Of a DNA stretch of 64,000 nucleotides, positions 50,588-58,995 are shown in pieces. Position 1 is the first letter of the stretch. Each line of letters opens with the position of its first letter. The notes under the pieces were generated by a model, which saw only the letters and a list, made by a program, of their open reading frames with translations, was not told where the DNA came from and searched no databases. A program made the translations under genes and the position numbers. The stretch spans positions 3,348,001-3,412,000 of the forward strand of contig OZ244249.1 in NCBI GenBank assembly GCA_965217135.1. The letters are read 5' to 3'. The DNA comes from HXMU1420-2 sp017643305. Lineage in GTDB: Bacteria > Pseudomonadota > Alphaproteobacteria > Rhodobacterales > Rhodobacteraceae.

Positions 50588-51772
50588 GTGCAGATAACCA
50601 AAGACGCCGAAATCCTTGAACCACAGGACTGGAGCTTTCCAGTGCCAATCGCCTACGGCCCTGGTCGATTGTCGGAGATCGGCAAGAAGTGCCTGGCTCT
50701 TGGGGTCAAAAGGCCTTTGATCGTTACCGATCGCGGTAGCCAGAACTTGCCATTCATTTCTCAACTGCAAGATTTCCTTTCCGCCTCAAACATAACTTCG
50801 GATTTGTTCTTCGATGTTTCGCCAAATCCGCGTGATGACGAGATCGCGTCGGGTCGCGATCAGTTCAGAACAGGTGGTCACGACGCGATCATTGCCATCG
50901 GCGGTGGCAGTGCGATGGATGGAGGAAAGTCTATATGCCTCACTGCAAACAACGAGATCGATCTCTGGGCCTTTGAGTTCGAACAACCGGTCCCCGAGAT
51001 TACAGCGGACGAGACATTTCCAACCCTGATTACAATTCCAACCACGGCAGGCACCGGCGCTGAGACGGAAAGTACCGCCATGGTGACCCATCTGGACAAA
51101 GGCATGAAGCTTTGTATCTGGCATCCGGAGTTGAAGCCGTCGCTGGTGCTTTTGGATCCCGCATTAACAATCGGCCTTCCACCGCATCTAACTGCCTGGA
51201 CCGGCGCAGATGCGTTGACACATGCGATCGAGGCCTATCTGGTTCCCGGTTTTAATCCACTGTGTGACGGATTGGCGCTGGAAGGTCTGGCGCTCGTGTC
51301 GACCTGGCTTCCTATTGCCGCACGCGAGCCCAACAACATGGCCGCCCGCGCAGGCATGCTGGTGGGTTCCTGCCTGGCGGGCATTGCGTTTTTAAAGGGC
51401 CTCGGGCTCGTCCATGCAATCTCGCACATGATTGGCGCGGAGTATGACACGCAGCATGGCTTGACCAATGCGATCGTCTTACCTGTCGTGCTGCGGTTCA
51501 ATCTTCCCGGCATGGAGACGAAAGTGAAGAGAATGGCCGATTCAATGGGTCTCAAAAATCATTCAATCGAGGCCTTCATCGAAGAGGTTGAAGGATTGCT
51601 CGACGACATCGGCATACCAAAATCGCTGAGCGAAATCGACGTCCCATCCGACTGCGCTAAACGCATCGCCGGCAAGGCAAAATTGGACAGTGCAGCAGCT
51701 ACAAATCCACGTATTGCCGACTTGGACGAAATCCGAGCCCTAATTGATACCGCGATTGTAAAGGCACGATAG
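50588..51772 (+). CDS. Iron-containing alcohol dehydrogenase
   Basis: A 394-residue group III alcohol dehydrogenase. The NAD-binding motif is IAIGGGSAMDGGKSICL, and the threonine loop is PTLITIPTTAGTGAETESTA. The iron site shows Asp and His in WTGADALTHAIEAYL, His in GLVHAISHMIGAEYDTQHGL and the family-typical C-terminus. I prefer GTG 50588; an in-frame ATG at 50522 is also possible. It is monocistronic, with the DUF2145/TetR operon converging from the right. The substrate is unknown. Confidence 0.87.
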   Translation: MQITKDAEILEPQDWSFPVPIAYGPGRLSEIGKKCLALGVKRPLIVTDRGSQNLPFISQLQDFLSASNITSDLFFDVSPNPRDDEIASGRDQFRTGGHDAIIAIGGGSAMDGGKSICLTANNEIDLWAFEFEQPVPEITADETFPTLITIPTTAGTGAETESTAMVTHLDKGMKLCIWHPELKPSLVLLDPALTIGLPPHLTAWTGADALTHAIEAYLVPGFNPLCDGLALEGLALVSTWLPIAAREPNNMAARAGMLVGSCLAGIAFLKGLGLVHAISHMIGAEYDTQHGLTNAIVLPVVLRFNLPGMETKVKRMADSMGLKNHSIEAFIEEVEGLLDDIGIPKSLSEIDVPSDCAKRIAGKAKLDSAAATNPRIADLDEIRALIDTAIVKAR

Positions 51773-51951
51773 GCGGAGGGAAAAGTTCAGAAACTGGTGA
51801 CACCAAAGGCCGGCGGTTACCTGAGGGTCATTCTTCACGTGTTACGGGGGTCTATCCGAACGAAACGATCAGATGACTGGGTTGAGCCCAGAGCGGGCGC
51901 AAAAAAGGCGCTCGCAAATGCAGCCCAAGAATTCCAAGCGCGACAGTCTGT

Positions 51952-52551
51952 TCAGTCGGTTGGGTAACGGTCAAAGCCTGAATTGACCAGTTCGCCAACA
52001 AACCTGCGTGCCATCTCCGGATCGATTGCAACGATCGTTGGGCGGCAGGCCAGCGATACCAACCCGTGGACCGAAGCCCACAGGAGAAGGAAGAATTGCT
52101 TGCTGCTCTGGGATCCCGGATCCCCACCACCCGCATCGATGAGCATATCAAGCAGCCCGATCTGGAACTCCTCGACCTTCCGGTCAGGCGAGACGGTATT
52201 GCGATATTCGAAGAGCAGCCACCAGCGCTGTGGTTCAGCTATAGCGAATTCCAGGTAAGCTTCTCCAAGCGCCATGACCCGCGCGCGTGGTTCAGGCTCG
52301 GCGGCGGCCACTGCGTCGAGCAGGACATCTGCCAGCATTTGCGACGAACGATCAATCACTGCGCGGACCACCGCGGGAAGATCCCCAAAAGCATTATAGA
52401 GGGAGCCCACGGAGATCCCTAGATCCCGCGCGAGCCGTCTGGCGTTCAGCGCCGCCATCCCTTCGTTGAGGACGATGCGCTCGGCCAGTGGCAGGGCGCG
52501 GTCGCGAATCTCGGCAAGGTTGCGTTCGCGTCGGGTCTTCGGTGTCGTCAT
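51952..52551 (-). CDS. TetR-family regulator (WHG-type C-terminal domain)
   Basis: A 199-residue repressor. The N-terminal helix-turn-helix is RDRALPLAERIVLNEGMAAL and ARRLARDLGISVGSLYNAFG. The C-terminal part has PQRWWLLFEYR and LWASVHGLVSLACRP, as in TetR proteins with a WHG domain. It is the last of three co-oriented genes (53760 to 51952). Two identical-type palindromes stand upstream of the first, which points to autoregulation of the operon. Confidence 0.87.
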   Translation of the reverse strand: MTTPKTRRERNLAEIRDRALPLAERIVLNEGMAALNARRLARDLGISVGSLYNAFGDLPAVVRAVIDRSSQMLADVLLDAVAAAEPEPRARVMALGEAYLEFAIAEPQRWWLLFEYRNTVSPDRKVEEFQIGLLDMLIDAGGGDPGSQSSKQFFLLLWASVHGLVSLACRPTIVAIDPEMARRFVGELVNSGFDRYPTD

Positions 52552-52590
52552 AGGCTGATGAATCAGGCGAATCGCAACCCTCGTCAATTT

Positions 52591-53415
52591 TCAGAAGGCC
52601 ACAACGCCGGTCTGATCAATGCGATACACGCGTTTGGCCAGACGATGCGACTGCATGAACCTTGCGATGCTACCGAAGGTAGCGGTGGCTACGGTGTCAC
52701 CGTGATCCCGCGTTGTCAGTGCCCGACTCGCAAAAGCTGCCAAGCCGCGTTTCGTATCACTCAGAGCGACGGGCTGAGCCTTAAAGTGGGCGGTGATGTT
52801 GGCCTTGATACGCGCCTTGTTCGATGTGCCGTATAAACTGGCCATCAATACGTCGAGCGTGTGCTCGGTGCAGTTCTGAAAGGTAGTCGAATTCGGATTG
52901 GATAGGACTGAATACTGCGGATTGTGCAGCGCCGCATAGCTGGGTGAGGCAATGGTCGACAGAAGTTTCTTTTGAAGCCTCTTGTCTGGGATGATGATGC
53001 CGGCATCCATGCTCCAGGCAGGAGTGAAAAAATCGGTTGGGCTGTCCTTAACCAATGCACTGCGCGCACTATTTCTGTCGGTCTGGTACAGGTTATAGAC
53101 GCGATAGCCAGTCCCGGTGCTGCCGTCGGTATTGGTGATGCGGGAGTAAACCCAGAAGGCCACATGGGTGTATCGGATACCATCCGGCAATACCGACGGA
53201 TCGCGACCAATTCGGGCCACTATGGCTACATGTGCCCCTTGGGCGGCCAGCTCGGCCTGCACCCTATCTGCGAATGCAGAAATCTCGGCGATAGGGCGGA
53301 CGGGCGCAGAGCCGGCGCTGCTGCCAGCTGTAACGATTGACGGGAGAAGAACCCCGGCGCACAGGCTCAGCAGGCCAAGCAACCGGCGGAATGAGAAAGA
53401 TTGAGACCTTGTCAT
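52591..53415 (-). CDS. DUF2145 family secreted protein
   Basis: A 274-residue exported protein with leader LLGLLSLCAGVLLPSIVTAG. Landmarks of DUF2145 are AHVAIVARIGRDPSVLPDGI, RYTHVAFWVYSR, YQTDRNSARSALVKDSPTDF, FFTPAWSMDAGIIIPDKRLQ and QNCTEHTLDVLMASLYGT. The conserved Cys and His suggest a papain-like or NlpC-like hydrolase fold (inference; not established). It is co-transcribed with a small secreted partner 12 bp upstream and a TetR gene 39 bp downstream. Confidence 0.83.
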   Translation of the reverse strand: MTRSQSFSFRRLLGLLSLCAGVLLPSIVTAGSSAGSAPVRPIAEISAFADRVQAELAAQGAHVAIVARIGRDPSVLPDGIRYTHVAFWVYSRITNTDGSTGTGYRVYNLYQTDRNSARSALVKDSPTDFFTPAWSMDAGIIIPDKRLQKKLLSTIASPSYAALHNPQYSVLSNPNSTTFQNCTEHTLDVLMASLYGTSNKARIKANITAHFKAQPVALSDTKRGLAAFASRALTTRDHGDTVATATFGSIARFMQSHRLAKRVYRIDQTGVVAF

Positions 53416-53427
53416 CTGAGTAACTCC

Positions 53428-53760
53428 CTATCGATCGAGTGTTGGAGCAGGATCGGCAGTGATTGCCGGAGCCTGATTCGCGGTGCCCATTCCGGCACGC
53501 ATCAATTCTTCCCCCGCTCTGAGCGATCCCGCGCCGGCGGCCTGCAGACCAGCCCCTGAAACCGTGAGGGTTCCTCCAACAATGGTTACTGGTACGGCAA
53601 TCACGCTGGCCACGCCTTGGGCGACCGCAGCTGAGCCATGAGCTGATGCCTGTGCGCTGTGCAGCCCCGCACGTGCAGAATTCTGAATGCTGCCCTGCGC
53701 TAAACATGGCAGGCCGGCGATCGAAAGAATGAAAGCACTAAAAAGCGATCCAATTTTCAT
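53428..53760 (-). CDS. Small secreted protein partnered with DUF2145
   Basis: About 110 residues: signal peptide KIGSLFSAFILSIAGLPCLA|QGS, then an alanine- and glycine-rich stretch with a hydrophobic stretch (VASVIAVPVTIVGGTLTVSG). It ends in a low-complexity tail (AITADPAPTLDR). It precedes DUF2145 by 12 bp, and such short proteins commonly accompany DUF2145 genes. ATG 53760 is chosen; ATG 53775 is possible but lies inside the operator palindrome. Confidence 0.68.
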   Translation of the reverse strand: MKIGSLFSAFILSIAGLPCLAQGSIQNSARAGLHSAQASAHGSAAVAQGVASVIAVPVTIVGGTLTVSGAGLQAAGAGSLRAGEELMRAGMGTANQAPAITADPAPTLDR

Positions 53761-53774
53761 TTTTCTACCGTTCA

Positions 53775-53787
53775 TGAACAATGTTCA
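53775..53787. promoter_or_regulatory. Putative TetR operator, proximal copy
   Basis: TGAACAATGTTCA is a perfect 5-3-5 inverted repeat just upstream of the first gene of the DUF2145-TetR operon. A sister site with the same arms lies 53 bp further upstream. Confidence 0.72.
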
Positions 53788-53827
53788 CAAACACTAGCTA
53801 TGGAAAGTGGTGATCGTCAAGAAAAAA

Positions 53828-53840
53828 TGAACAGTGTTCA
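53828..53840. promoter_or_regulatory. Putative TetR operator, distal copy
   Basis: TGAACAGTGTTCA has the same TGAAC/GTTCA arms as the proximal site, differing at one spacer base. Two such perfect palindromes flanking the promoter indicate cooperative repression. Confidence 0.72.
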
Positions 53841-54195
53841 AAATTCCATGTGAAGCCAAGAATTCGAATGCTCGCATATAGCTTTCGTCGCCCTAAGGTA
53901 GGATGATGGCGTTTCTCAGGACCAGATGGCGGTGGGCGCGCTATGCAAAGACGCTCAATGCGTCTGTATCGTCCACTACAAACGAAGGTTGCGTCTTGGC
54001 AGAGTTTTCCATTACGGCAACGATCTTGGGCGTGACATCGTTCGCCTGCGCATGATCTCTGTGCAGCCTGAGAGACCGACCACCTGCACCGAATAAAATC
54101 TCCCCAAAGAGCCACAGACCGGTCATGCAACAACAATCAAACCGGACCAGTCAGATAAGACCACTCACGGGAAAGATATCTGACCAGTTTCGGCT
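53841..54195. other. Stretch without recognisable gene
   Basis: About 350 bp between operator sites and an IS remnant. No frame resembles a known protein. It may include further eroded IS sequence. Confidence 0.35.
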
Positions 54196-54419
54196 TATCA
54201 GAAGACAATCCATGCCCGTGGCGCACCGTGTCACCCGCAAACTCAGGGCAAAAATCGAGCGTTGGCATCGAGCGCCGACGCTATCATGAGAACCTGCAAA
54301 ACCTCACCGCCGCCGACATCTACTTTGGGCGCAGCAAGGCCATACGGACACGGCGAAAAAGGATCAAACGGCAGACGATCAAAACGCTACGCCTGCTAAA
54401 CCGCAAATCCGCCGCGTAA
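54196..54419 (+). pseudogene. IS3-family OrfB remnant (3' end, internally deleted)
   Basis: The plus strand reads ARGAPCHPQTQGK, then in a shifted frame IERWHR, then RRYHENLQNLTAADIYFGR and RIKRQTIKTLRLLNRKSAA with a stop. Relatives have about 30 residues between the ERWH and RYHESL segments, so this copy has an internal deletion and frameshifts. The C-terminus is the end expected for the OrfB partner of the OrfA remnants at 4.9 and 62.4 kb. Confidence 0.78.
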
Positions 54420-54599
54420 TCAAACCACAAAGATGCGCAGAGCCCTCTCTTGGCTCCTGCCACCATCTGTCCAACAATCCCTGACTACGGACACTATTGC
54501 TGGGTTGAGTTGCGGCACAGCGAATGGGAACGGTCGCTCACGCTTGACAGGCCCGGGTGAGCGCCGTTGTTTGCCAAATTCCTCAGTATCTTTAGGACC

Positions 54600-55577
54600 T
54601 TACCCGCCCGAAATCTGCTTTGCCTTTTCAACAAGAACTTCGGCCTGCCGGATCGAGGCATAGTCGATGAGGCGACCATCAAGGCTGACGGCGCCTTTCC
54701 CCGCGGCTTCTGCCTCGGCCATGGCTGCAAGAATGCGCTGCGCCTTGTCGATTTCGGCCTCTGACGGGCTCATCACTTCGTTGGCCAAAGCGATCTGGCT
54801 TGGGTGAATGGCCCATTTGCCTTCACAACCGAGAACAGCAGCACGATACGCTGCAGCACGATAGCCGTCGGCGTCTTGAAAATCGCCGAACGGGCCGTCA
54901 ATCGGTCGCAGACCGTTTGCGCGCGCGGCAACCACCAGGCGGGCGAGCGCGTAGTGCCACATGTCGCTCCAGTGTGTTTCGCGGTTCCCATCCTCATCCG
55001 GATCAGTCAAAACCGAATAGTCCTTGTTCACACCTCCAATGATTGTGGTGCGTGCACGGGTCGACGCAGCGTAGTCAGCAACACCGAAGTGCAGACTTTC
55101 GTTGCGCGCAGAGGCTCCGGAGATTTCGGTTATGTTCTGCATGCCAAGCGCAGTTTCGATGATGTGCTCGAAACCGATCCGTTTTTTGTAGCCCTTCGCG
55201 TCCTCGATCTGGGTCACCATCATATCGACTGCATAGACATCGGCAGCGGTACCGACTTTCGGGATCATGATGAGGTCCAGACGTTCGCCCGCCTGCTCAA
55301 CCACGTCAACAACGTCGCGGTACATGTAGTGTGTATCCAGGCCGTTGATACGAACCGACATTGACTTGTTGCCCCAGTCCACCTCGTTCAGACCCTTGAT
55401 GATGTTTTTACGGGCCTGTTCTTTTTCGTCTGGCGCAACGGCATCCTCAAGGTCGAGAAAAATTATATCTACATCAGATTGTGCCGCCTTTTCAAACATT
55501 TGCGGCTGGCTTCCCGGAACGGCAAGTTCAGAGCGGTTGAGGCGACCAGGGGCTTGAGTAACGGGATGGAACGACAT
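54600..55577 (-). CDS. L-malyl-CoA/beta-methylmalyl-CoA lyase
   Basis: A 325-residue HpcH/HpaI-CitE superfamily TIM-barrel enzyme. RSELAVPGSQPQMFEKAAQS, DIIFLDLEDAVAPDEKEQAR (Mg/CoA-ester site), VRINGLDTHYMYRDVVDVVE and RIGFEHIIETALGMQN match the Mcl1-type lyase of Rhodobacteraceae. It cleaves malyl-CoA to acetyl-CoA and glyoxylate, in the serine cycle, and methylmalyl-CoA in the ethylmalonyl-CoA pathway. It is transcribed away from sgaA-mtkAB, with a LuxR-type regulator gene behind it on the same strand. Confidence 0.93.
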   Translation of the reverse strand: MSFHPVTQAPGRLNRSELAVPGSQPQMFEKAAQSDVDIIFLDLEDAVAPDEKEQARKNIIKGLNEVDWGNKSMSVRINGLDTHYMYRDVVDVVEQAGERLDLIMIPKVGTAADVYAVDMMVTQIEDAKGYKKRIGFEHIIETALGMQNITEISGASARNESLHFGVADYAASTRARTTIIGGVNKDYSVLTDPDEDGNRETHWSDMWHYALARLVVAARANGLRPIDGPFGDFQDADGYRAAAYRAAVLGCEGKWAIHPSQIALANEVMSPSEAEIDKAQRILAAMAEAEAAGKGAVSLDGRLIDYASIRQAEVLVEKAKQISGG

Positions 55578-55654
55578 GGCATGACCTTTCTTCGCGACTT
55601 AAAGTTTCGCGGAAAAGGTCAGTGACGAAAGATTCTGTCAAGCAGAGTTTCGGT

Positions 55655-56320
55655 CTACCTTGGTATACCGTCCTTCTCATCCTGCTCTAACGCCAACCGT
55701 GAGGAATAGTAAAATGCGATGGCCTGCGCGCGGTTCTTGACGCTCAGTTTCTCATAGAGGTTCGACAGGTGGAACTTCACGGTGTTGACGGTGATCTCCA
55801 GTTCTTTGGACAGCTCTCTGTTCGTCAACCCCTTGGAAAGGGCTTCAAGCATAACGCGTTCTTTGCGCGACAATTGGTGGATCGGGTCACTTTGTAACTC
55901 GCGCACATCAAGGAACGGAAAAACCATCTTGCCTTCTGCAACGTCAATGCAGGTTTCCATCAGTGTTTCAGCTTCGCTTGAGCGTGGCGCAAAAGCGGCC
56001 GCACCGGCGGTCATTGCAAGACGCGGCAGATCGCCGGTGTCTTTCGCGTAAACCACGATCCGTGGGGCATTGGCCTGATCTCTTAGCACTTCAATTAGCT
56101 TGGCACCGCCCAAAGCCGGCAGGTTCCAGTCGATCACGCCGACTTGTACTGGGATGCGCATCACGGTGCCAAGAAAGCCTTCTGCTGTCGCGGCCGTGGC
56201 CACCAGAGAGAATCGCGGATCACGGTCAATGATTTCAGAGAGAGCCGACAAAACGAGCGGATTGCTATCTGCGAGCATGATATCAATCGGCCCACCAGAA
56301 TTCCCAACACTCTGATTCAT
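55655..56320 (-). CDS. NarL/LuxR-type response regulator of the serine-cycle cluster
   Basis: A 221-residue protein. The receiver domain (2-125) keeps the acidic pocket Asp in IMLADSNPLVLSAL, the phospho-acceptor Asp in VGVIDWNLPALGG and the Lys in VVYAKDTGD. The C-terminal GerE helix-turn-helix is LSRKERVMLEALSKGLTNRE and LEITVNTVKFHLSNLYEKL. ATG 56320 is preferred, since the region to 56410 is AT-rich and promoter-like. It lies between malyl-CoA lyase and the divergent sgaA operon, the ideal place to control both. No partner kinase is nearby. Confidence 0.86.
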   Translation of the reverse strand: MNQSVGNSGGPIDIMLADSNPLVLSALSEIIDRDPRFSLVATAATAEGFLGTVMRIPVQVGVIDWNLPALGGAKLIEVLRDQANAPRIVVYAKDTGDLPRLAMTAGAAAFAPRSSEAETLMETCIDVAEGKMVFPFLDVRELQSDPIHQLSRKERVMLEALSKGLTNRELSKELEITVNTVKFHLSNLYEKLSVKNRAQAIAFYYSSRLALEQDEKDGIPR

Positions 56321-56532
56321 TAATGAATTCTCCAATAAACCACCTTTTTGGGTAGGTGTGATTTCGGTATACAGTGGTATATTTCTACGTTTAGGTAGTG
56401 TTTTACCCACCCATTTAGATACCTATAAGTAGGACTAAGGGGCGTTTTCTTTCTTGGCAACGTATTTATCAGTCCACGTTACAGATTTTTGCGCAACGAT
56501 ATTGCGTGGCCTTGTGTGACAGGAAACCTAGA
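56321..56532. promoter_or_regulatory. Divergent promoter region of the serine-cycle cluster
   Basis: An AT-rich spacer between the response-regulator gene and sgaA. It has repeated GGTA-type elements: GGTATAC at 56366 and GGTATAT at 56376, TAGGTAGTG, TACCTATAAGTAGG. These are candidate binding sites for the LuxR-type regulator; no exact operator can be fixed. Confidence 0.45.
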
Positions 56533-57780
56533 ATGACCAACACTAACACCTTCGCTCAGCTTTCAATCCCGAACACGATTGCTGCAGGCCCCGGACCTGG
56601 CAACACGGACGCACGCGTCCTGGCGCGCTACGCCGGTGCTGGCCTCGCAGACCATATGCATCCGGATGTCCTCCGCGGCATGGTCGAGTGCAAGGAAATG
56701 TTGCGCGATGTCATGGGTACCAACAACACCCACACGTTTGGTGTTGCGGGCACCGGGTGGAGCGGGCTCGACATGATGTTCGCCGCCGTCATGCCGGGCG
56801 ACAAGGTGGTGATGTTCGTTAACGGTACATTCTCCGGCATCGATGGCCTGACCGTTCGCATGAAAGCGGCCACTGCGGAAGAACTGGCCGCCAATTCCCT
56901 CGATCCGCAGACTGAGAACGTTGTCATCGTCGACGTTCCCCACGGGCAGAGCGTCACGGCCGAGATTGTCGAGGCCGCACTTGCCGAACACAAACCAAAG
57001 TGGGCTGCAATGGCACACTGGGAAACCGGCTCGGGCCGTGTGAACGATATCCAAGGCTTCAGTGACGCCTGTGTCCGTCATGGCGCGATGGGTCTCGTCG
57101 ACGCCGTCTCTTCTCTCGGCGTCGGTGATTTCCGCATTGATGACTACCCCGGTGTGCACGGTTGGGCATCTTGCCCGCAGAAAGGCATCTGCTGTCTGCC
57201 ACTGACCTATGCGCCCGTTTCATTCAGCAATCAGTATATCGATACGTTGCGTGCAACTGGCACCCGCACTTTCTGCCACCACCCGATCCTTGAAGCGCGC
57301 CATTGGGGTATTATCGATGGACAGGACGTCGAAAAAGGCACGTATCATCGTACCCACTCGGCCTATGCCGTCAGTGCATTCCACGAGGCCCTGCGCATCT
57401 GCCTGCAACAGACGATTGCGCAGCGAGCAGCAGACTACACCTTCCATGAAACCGCGCTGCGTGAAGCCGTCGAGGCGATGGGCTGCGAGGTCACTTCGAA
57501 CATGCCTTCGCTGGTCGTGCTGAACCTGCCTGGTGCTCTGGCGGGGCGCGAGATGGAATTGGTGCAGCACTGCCGGGCGCAGAATTTCGGTATCTGGCCG
57601 ACACTGTCAGAACCGGTGCAGGTGCGCGTCGGCATCCTGAACCTGTTGTCCGAGACGGCGATCACCGACATCGTAAATCGCTTTGCCAATGCCATGCGCG
57701 ACCTTGGTGCAGAGGTCGACCAGGCACGGGTCGATGCCGTTCTTCAGGATCACTATGGCACCGCCATTGCAGCAGAATAA
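56533..57780 (+). CDS. sgaA: Serine-glyoxylate aminotransferase
   Basis: A 415-residue class V PLP enzyme that converts serine and glyoxylate to hydroxypyruvate and glycine. Visible are TIAAGPGPGNTDARVLARYA, MGTNNTHTFGVAGTGWSGLD, the PLP Asp in GLVDAVSSLGVGDF, and the Schiff-base Lys in HGWASCPQKGICCLPLTYAP. ATG 56533 is preceded by AGGAAA. It is the first gene of a run sgaA-mtkA-mtkB-hydroxypyruvate reductase-glyA. Confidence 0.94.
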   Translation: MTNTNTFAQLSIPNTIAAGPGPGNTDARVLARYAGAGLADHMHPDVLRGMVECKEMLRDVMGTNNTHTFGVAGTGWSGLDMMFAAVMPGDKVVMFVNGTFSGIDGLTVRMKAATAEELAANSLDPQTENVVIVDVPHGQSVTAEIVEAALAEHKPKWAAMAHWETGSGRVNDIQGFSDACVRHGAMGLVDAVSSLGVGDFRIDDYPGVHGWASCPQKGICCLPLTYAPVSFSNQYIDTLRATGTRTFCHHPILEARHWGIIDGQDVEKGTYHRTHSAYAVSAFHEALRICLQQTIAQRAADYTFHETALREAVEAMGCEVTSNMPSLVVLNLPGALAGREMELVQHCRAQNFGIWPTLSEPVQVRVGILNLLSETAITDIVNRFANAMRDLGAEVDQARVDAVLQDHYGTAIAAE

Positions 57781-57795
57781 ACAGGAGTCAAAGAC

Positions 57796-58995
57796 ATGGA
57801 TATCCATGAATACCAGGCCAAAGAGGTCCTCGCAGGGTTCGGCGTAGCGGTGCCGGACGGCGCACTTGCCTATAGCCCCGAGCAGGCGGCCTATCGTGCC
57901 CGCGAGTTGGGCGGTGAGCGGTGGGTTGTAAAGGCTCAGGTTCATGCCGGCGGGCGCGGAAAAGCAGGCGGCGTGAAGGTATGCAACAGCGATACCGAAA
58001 TCCACAATGCCAGCGAAGATATGTTCGGCATGAAACTGGTCACGCACCAGACTGGCCCCGAGGGCAAGGGTGTTTACCGAGTTTATGTCGAAGCTGCTGT
58101 GCCGATTGATCGCGAGATTTATCTTGGGTTCGTGCTGGACCGCACAACGCAGCGTGTCATGATCGTGGCATCAGCCGAGGGCGGGATGGAGATCGAAGAG
58201 ATCTCGGAGAAGAGGCCTGACAGCATCGTTCGCGCGGTAGTCGAACCTGCCGTGGGTTTGCGTGAGTTCCAGTCACGGCAGATCGCGTTCAAGCTGGGCA
58301 TCGATGCCAGCATGGTGCAACAGATGGTCCGCACGCTTCAGGGCTGCTATCGCGCATTTACCGAGCTTGACGCGACAATGGTTGAGGTCAACCCGTTGGT
58401 CATAACCGAGGACAGCCGCGTTATCGCACTCGACGCCAAGATGACGTTTGACGACAACGCTTTGTTTCGGCACCCGCAGATTGCAGAGCTGCGTGATAAA
58501 AGCCAGGAAGACCCCCGCGAAAGTCGCGCCGCAGATCGCGGTCTGAACTATGTCGGGTTGGAGGGGAACATCGGGTGCATTGTCAATGGCGCCGGGCTGG
58601 CGATGGCGACAATGGACACCATCAAGGCGGCAGGTGGTGAACCTGCAAATTTCCTAGATATCGGAGGCGGCGCAACCCCTGAGCGCGTTGCCAAAGCCTT
58701 CCGTCTCGTGCTGTCAGACAAGAACGTACAAGCTGTCCTTGTAAATATTTTCGCAGGCATCAACCGCTGCGACTGGGTAGCGGAAGGGGTCGTCCAAGCC
58801 TTAAAGGAGGTCGGTGTCGACATCCCTGTCATCGTCCGCCTCGCCGGAACCAACGTCGAAGAGGGGCAGAAGATCCTCGCGCAATCCGGCCTGCCGATCA
58901 TCCGGGCAAAAACATTGAACGAAGCCGCCGAAAGAGCAGTGGGGGCTTGGAGAAACGACCTCTCTCAAGGGGTCAACTTGAGGGCCGTGTCATGA
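57796..58995 (+). CDS. mtkA: Malate-CoA ligase (malate thiokinase), beta subunit
   Basis: A 399-residue ADP-forming acyl-CoA ligase subunit homologous to SucC. The ATP-grasp domain starts with MDIHEYQAKEVLAGFGVAVP, WVVKAQVHAGGRGKAGGVKV and ATMVEVNPLVITEDSRVIAL. The CoA ligase part contains GNIGCIVNGAGLAMATMDTI and LVNIFAGINRCDWVAEGVVQ. It starts 15 bp after sgaA and overlaps mtkB by 4 bp. Context with malyl-CoA lyase, sgaA and glyA selects malate rather than succinate as substrate. It activates malate to malyl-CoA with ATP. Confidence 0.9.
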   Translation: MDIHEYQAKEVLAGFGVAVPDGALAYSPEQAAYRARELGGERWVVKAQVHAGGRGKAGGVKVCNSDTEIHNASEDMFGMKLVTHQTGPEGKGVYRVYVEAAVPIDREIYLGFVLDRTTQRVMIVASAEGGMEIEEISEKRPDSIVRAVVEPAVGLREFQSRQIAFKLGIDASMVQQMVRTLQGCYRAFTELDATMVEVNPLVITEDSRVIALDAKMTFDDNALFRHPQIAELRDKSQEDPRESRAADRGLNYVGLEGNIGCIVNGAGLAMATMDTIKAAGGEPANFLDIGGGATPERVAKAFRLVLSDKNVQAVLVNIFAGINRCDWVAEGVVQALKEVGVDIPVIVRLAGTNVEEGQKILAQSGLPIIRAKTLNEAAERAVGAWRNDLSQGVNLRAVS

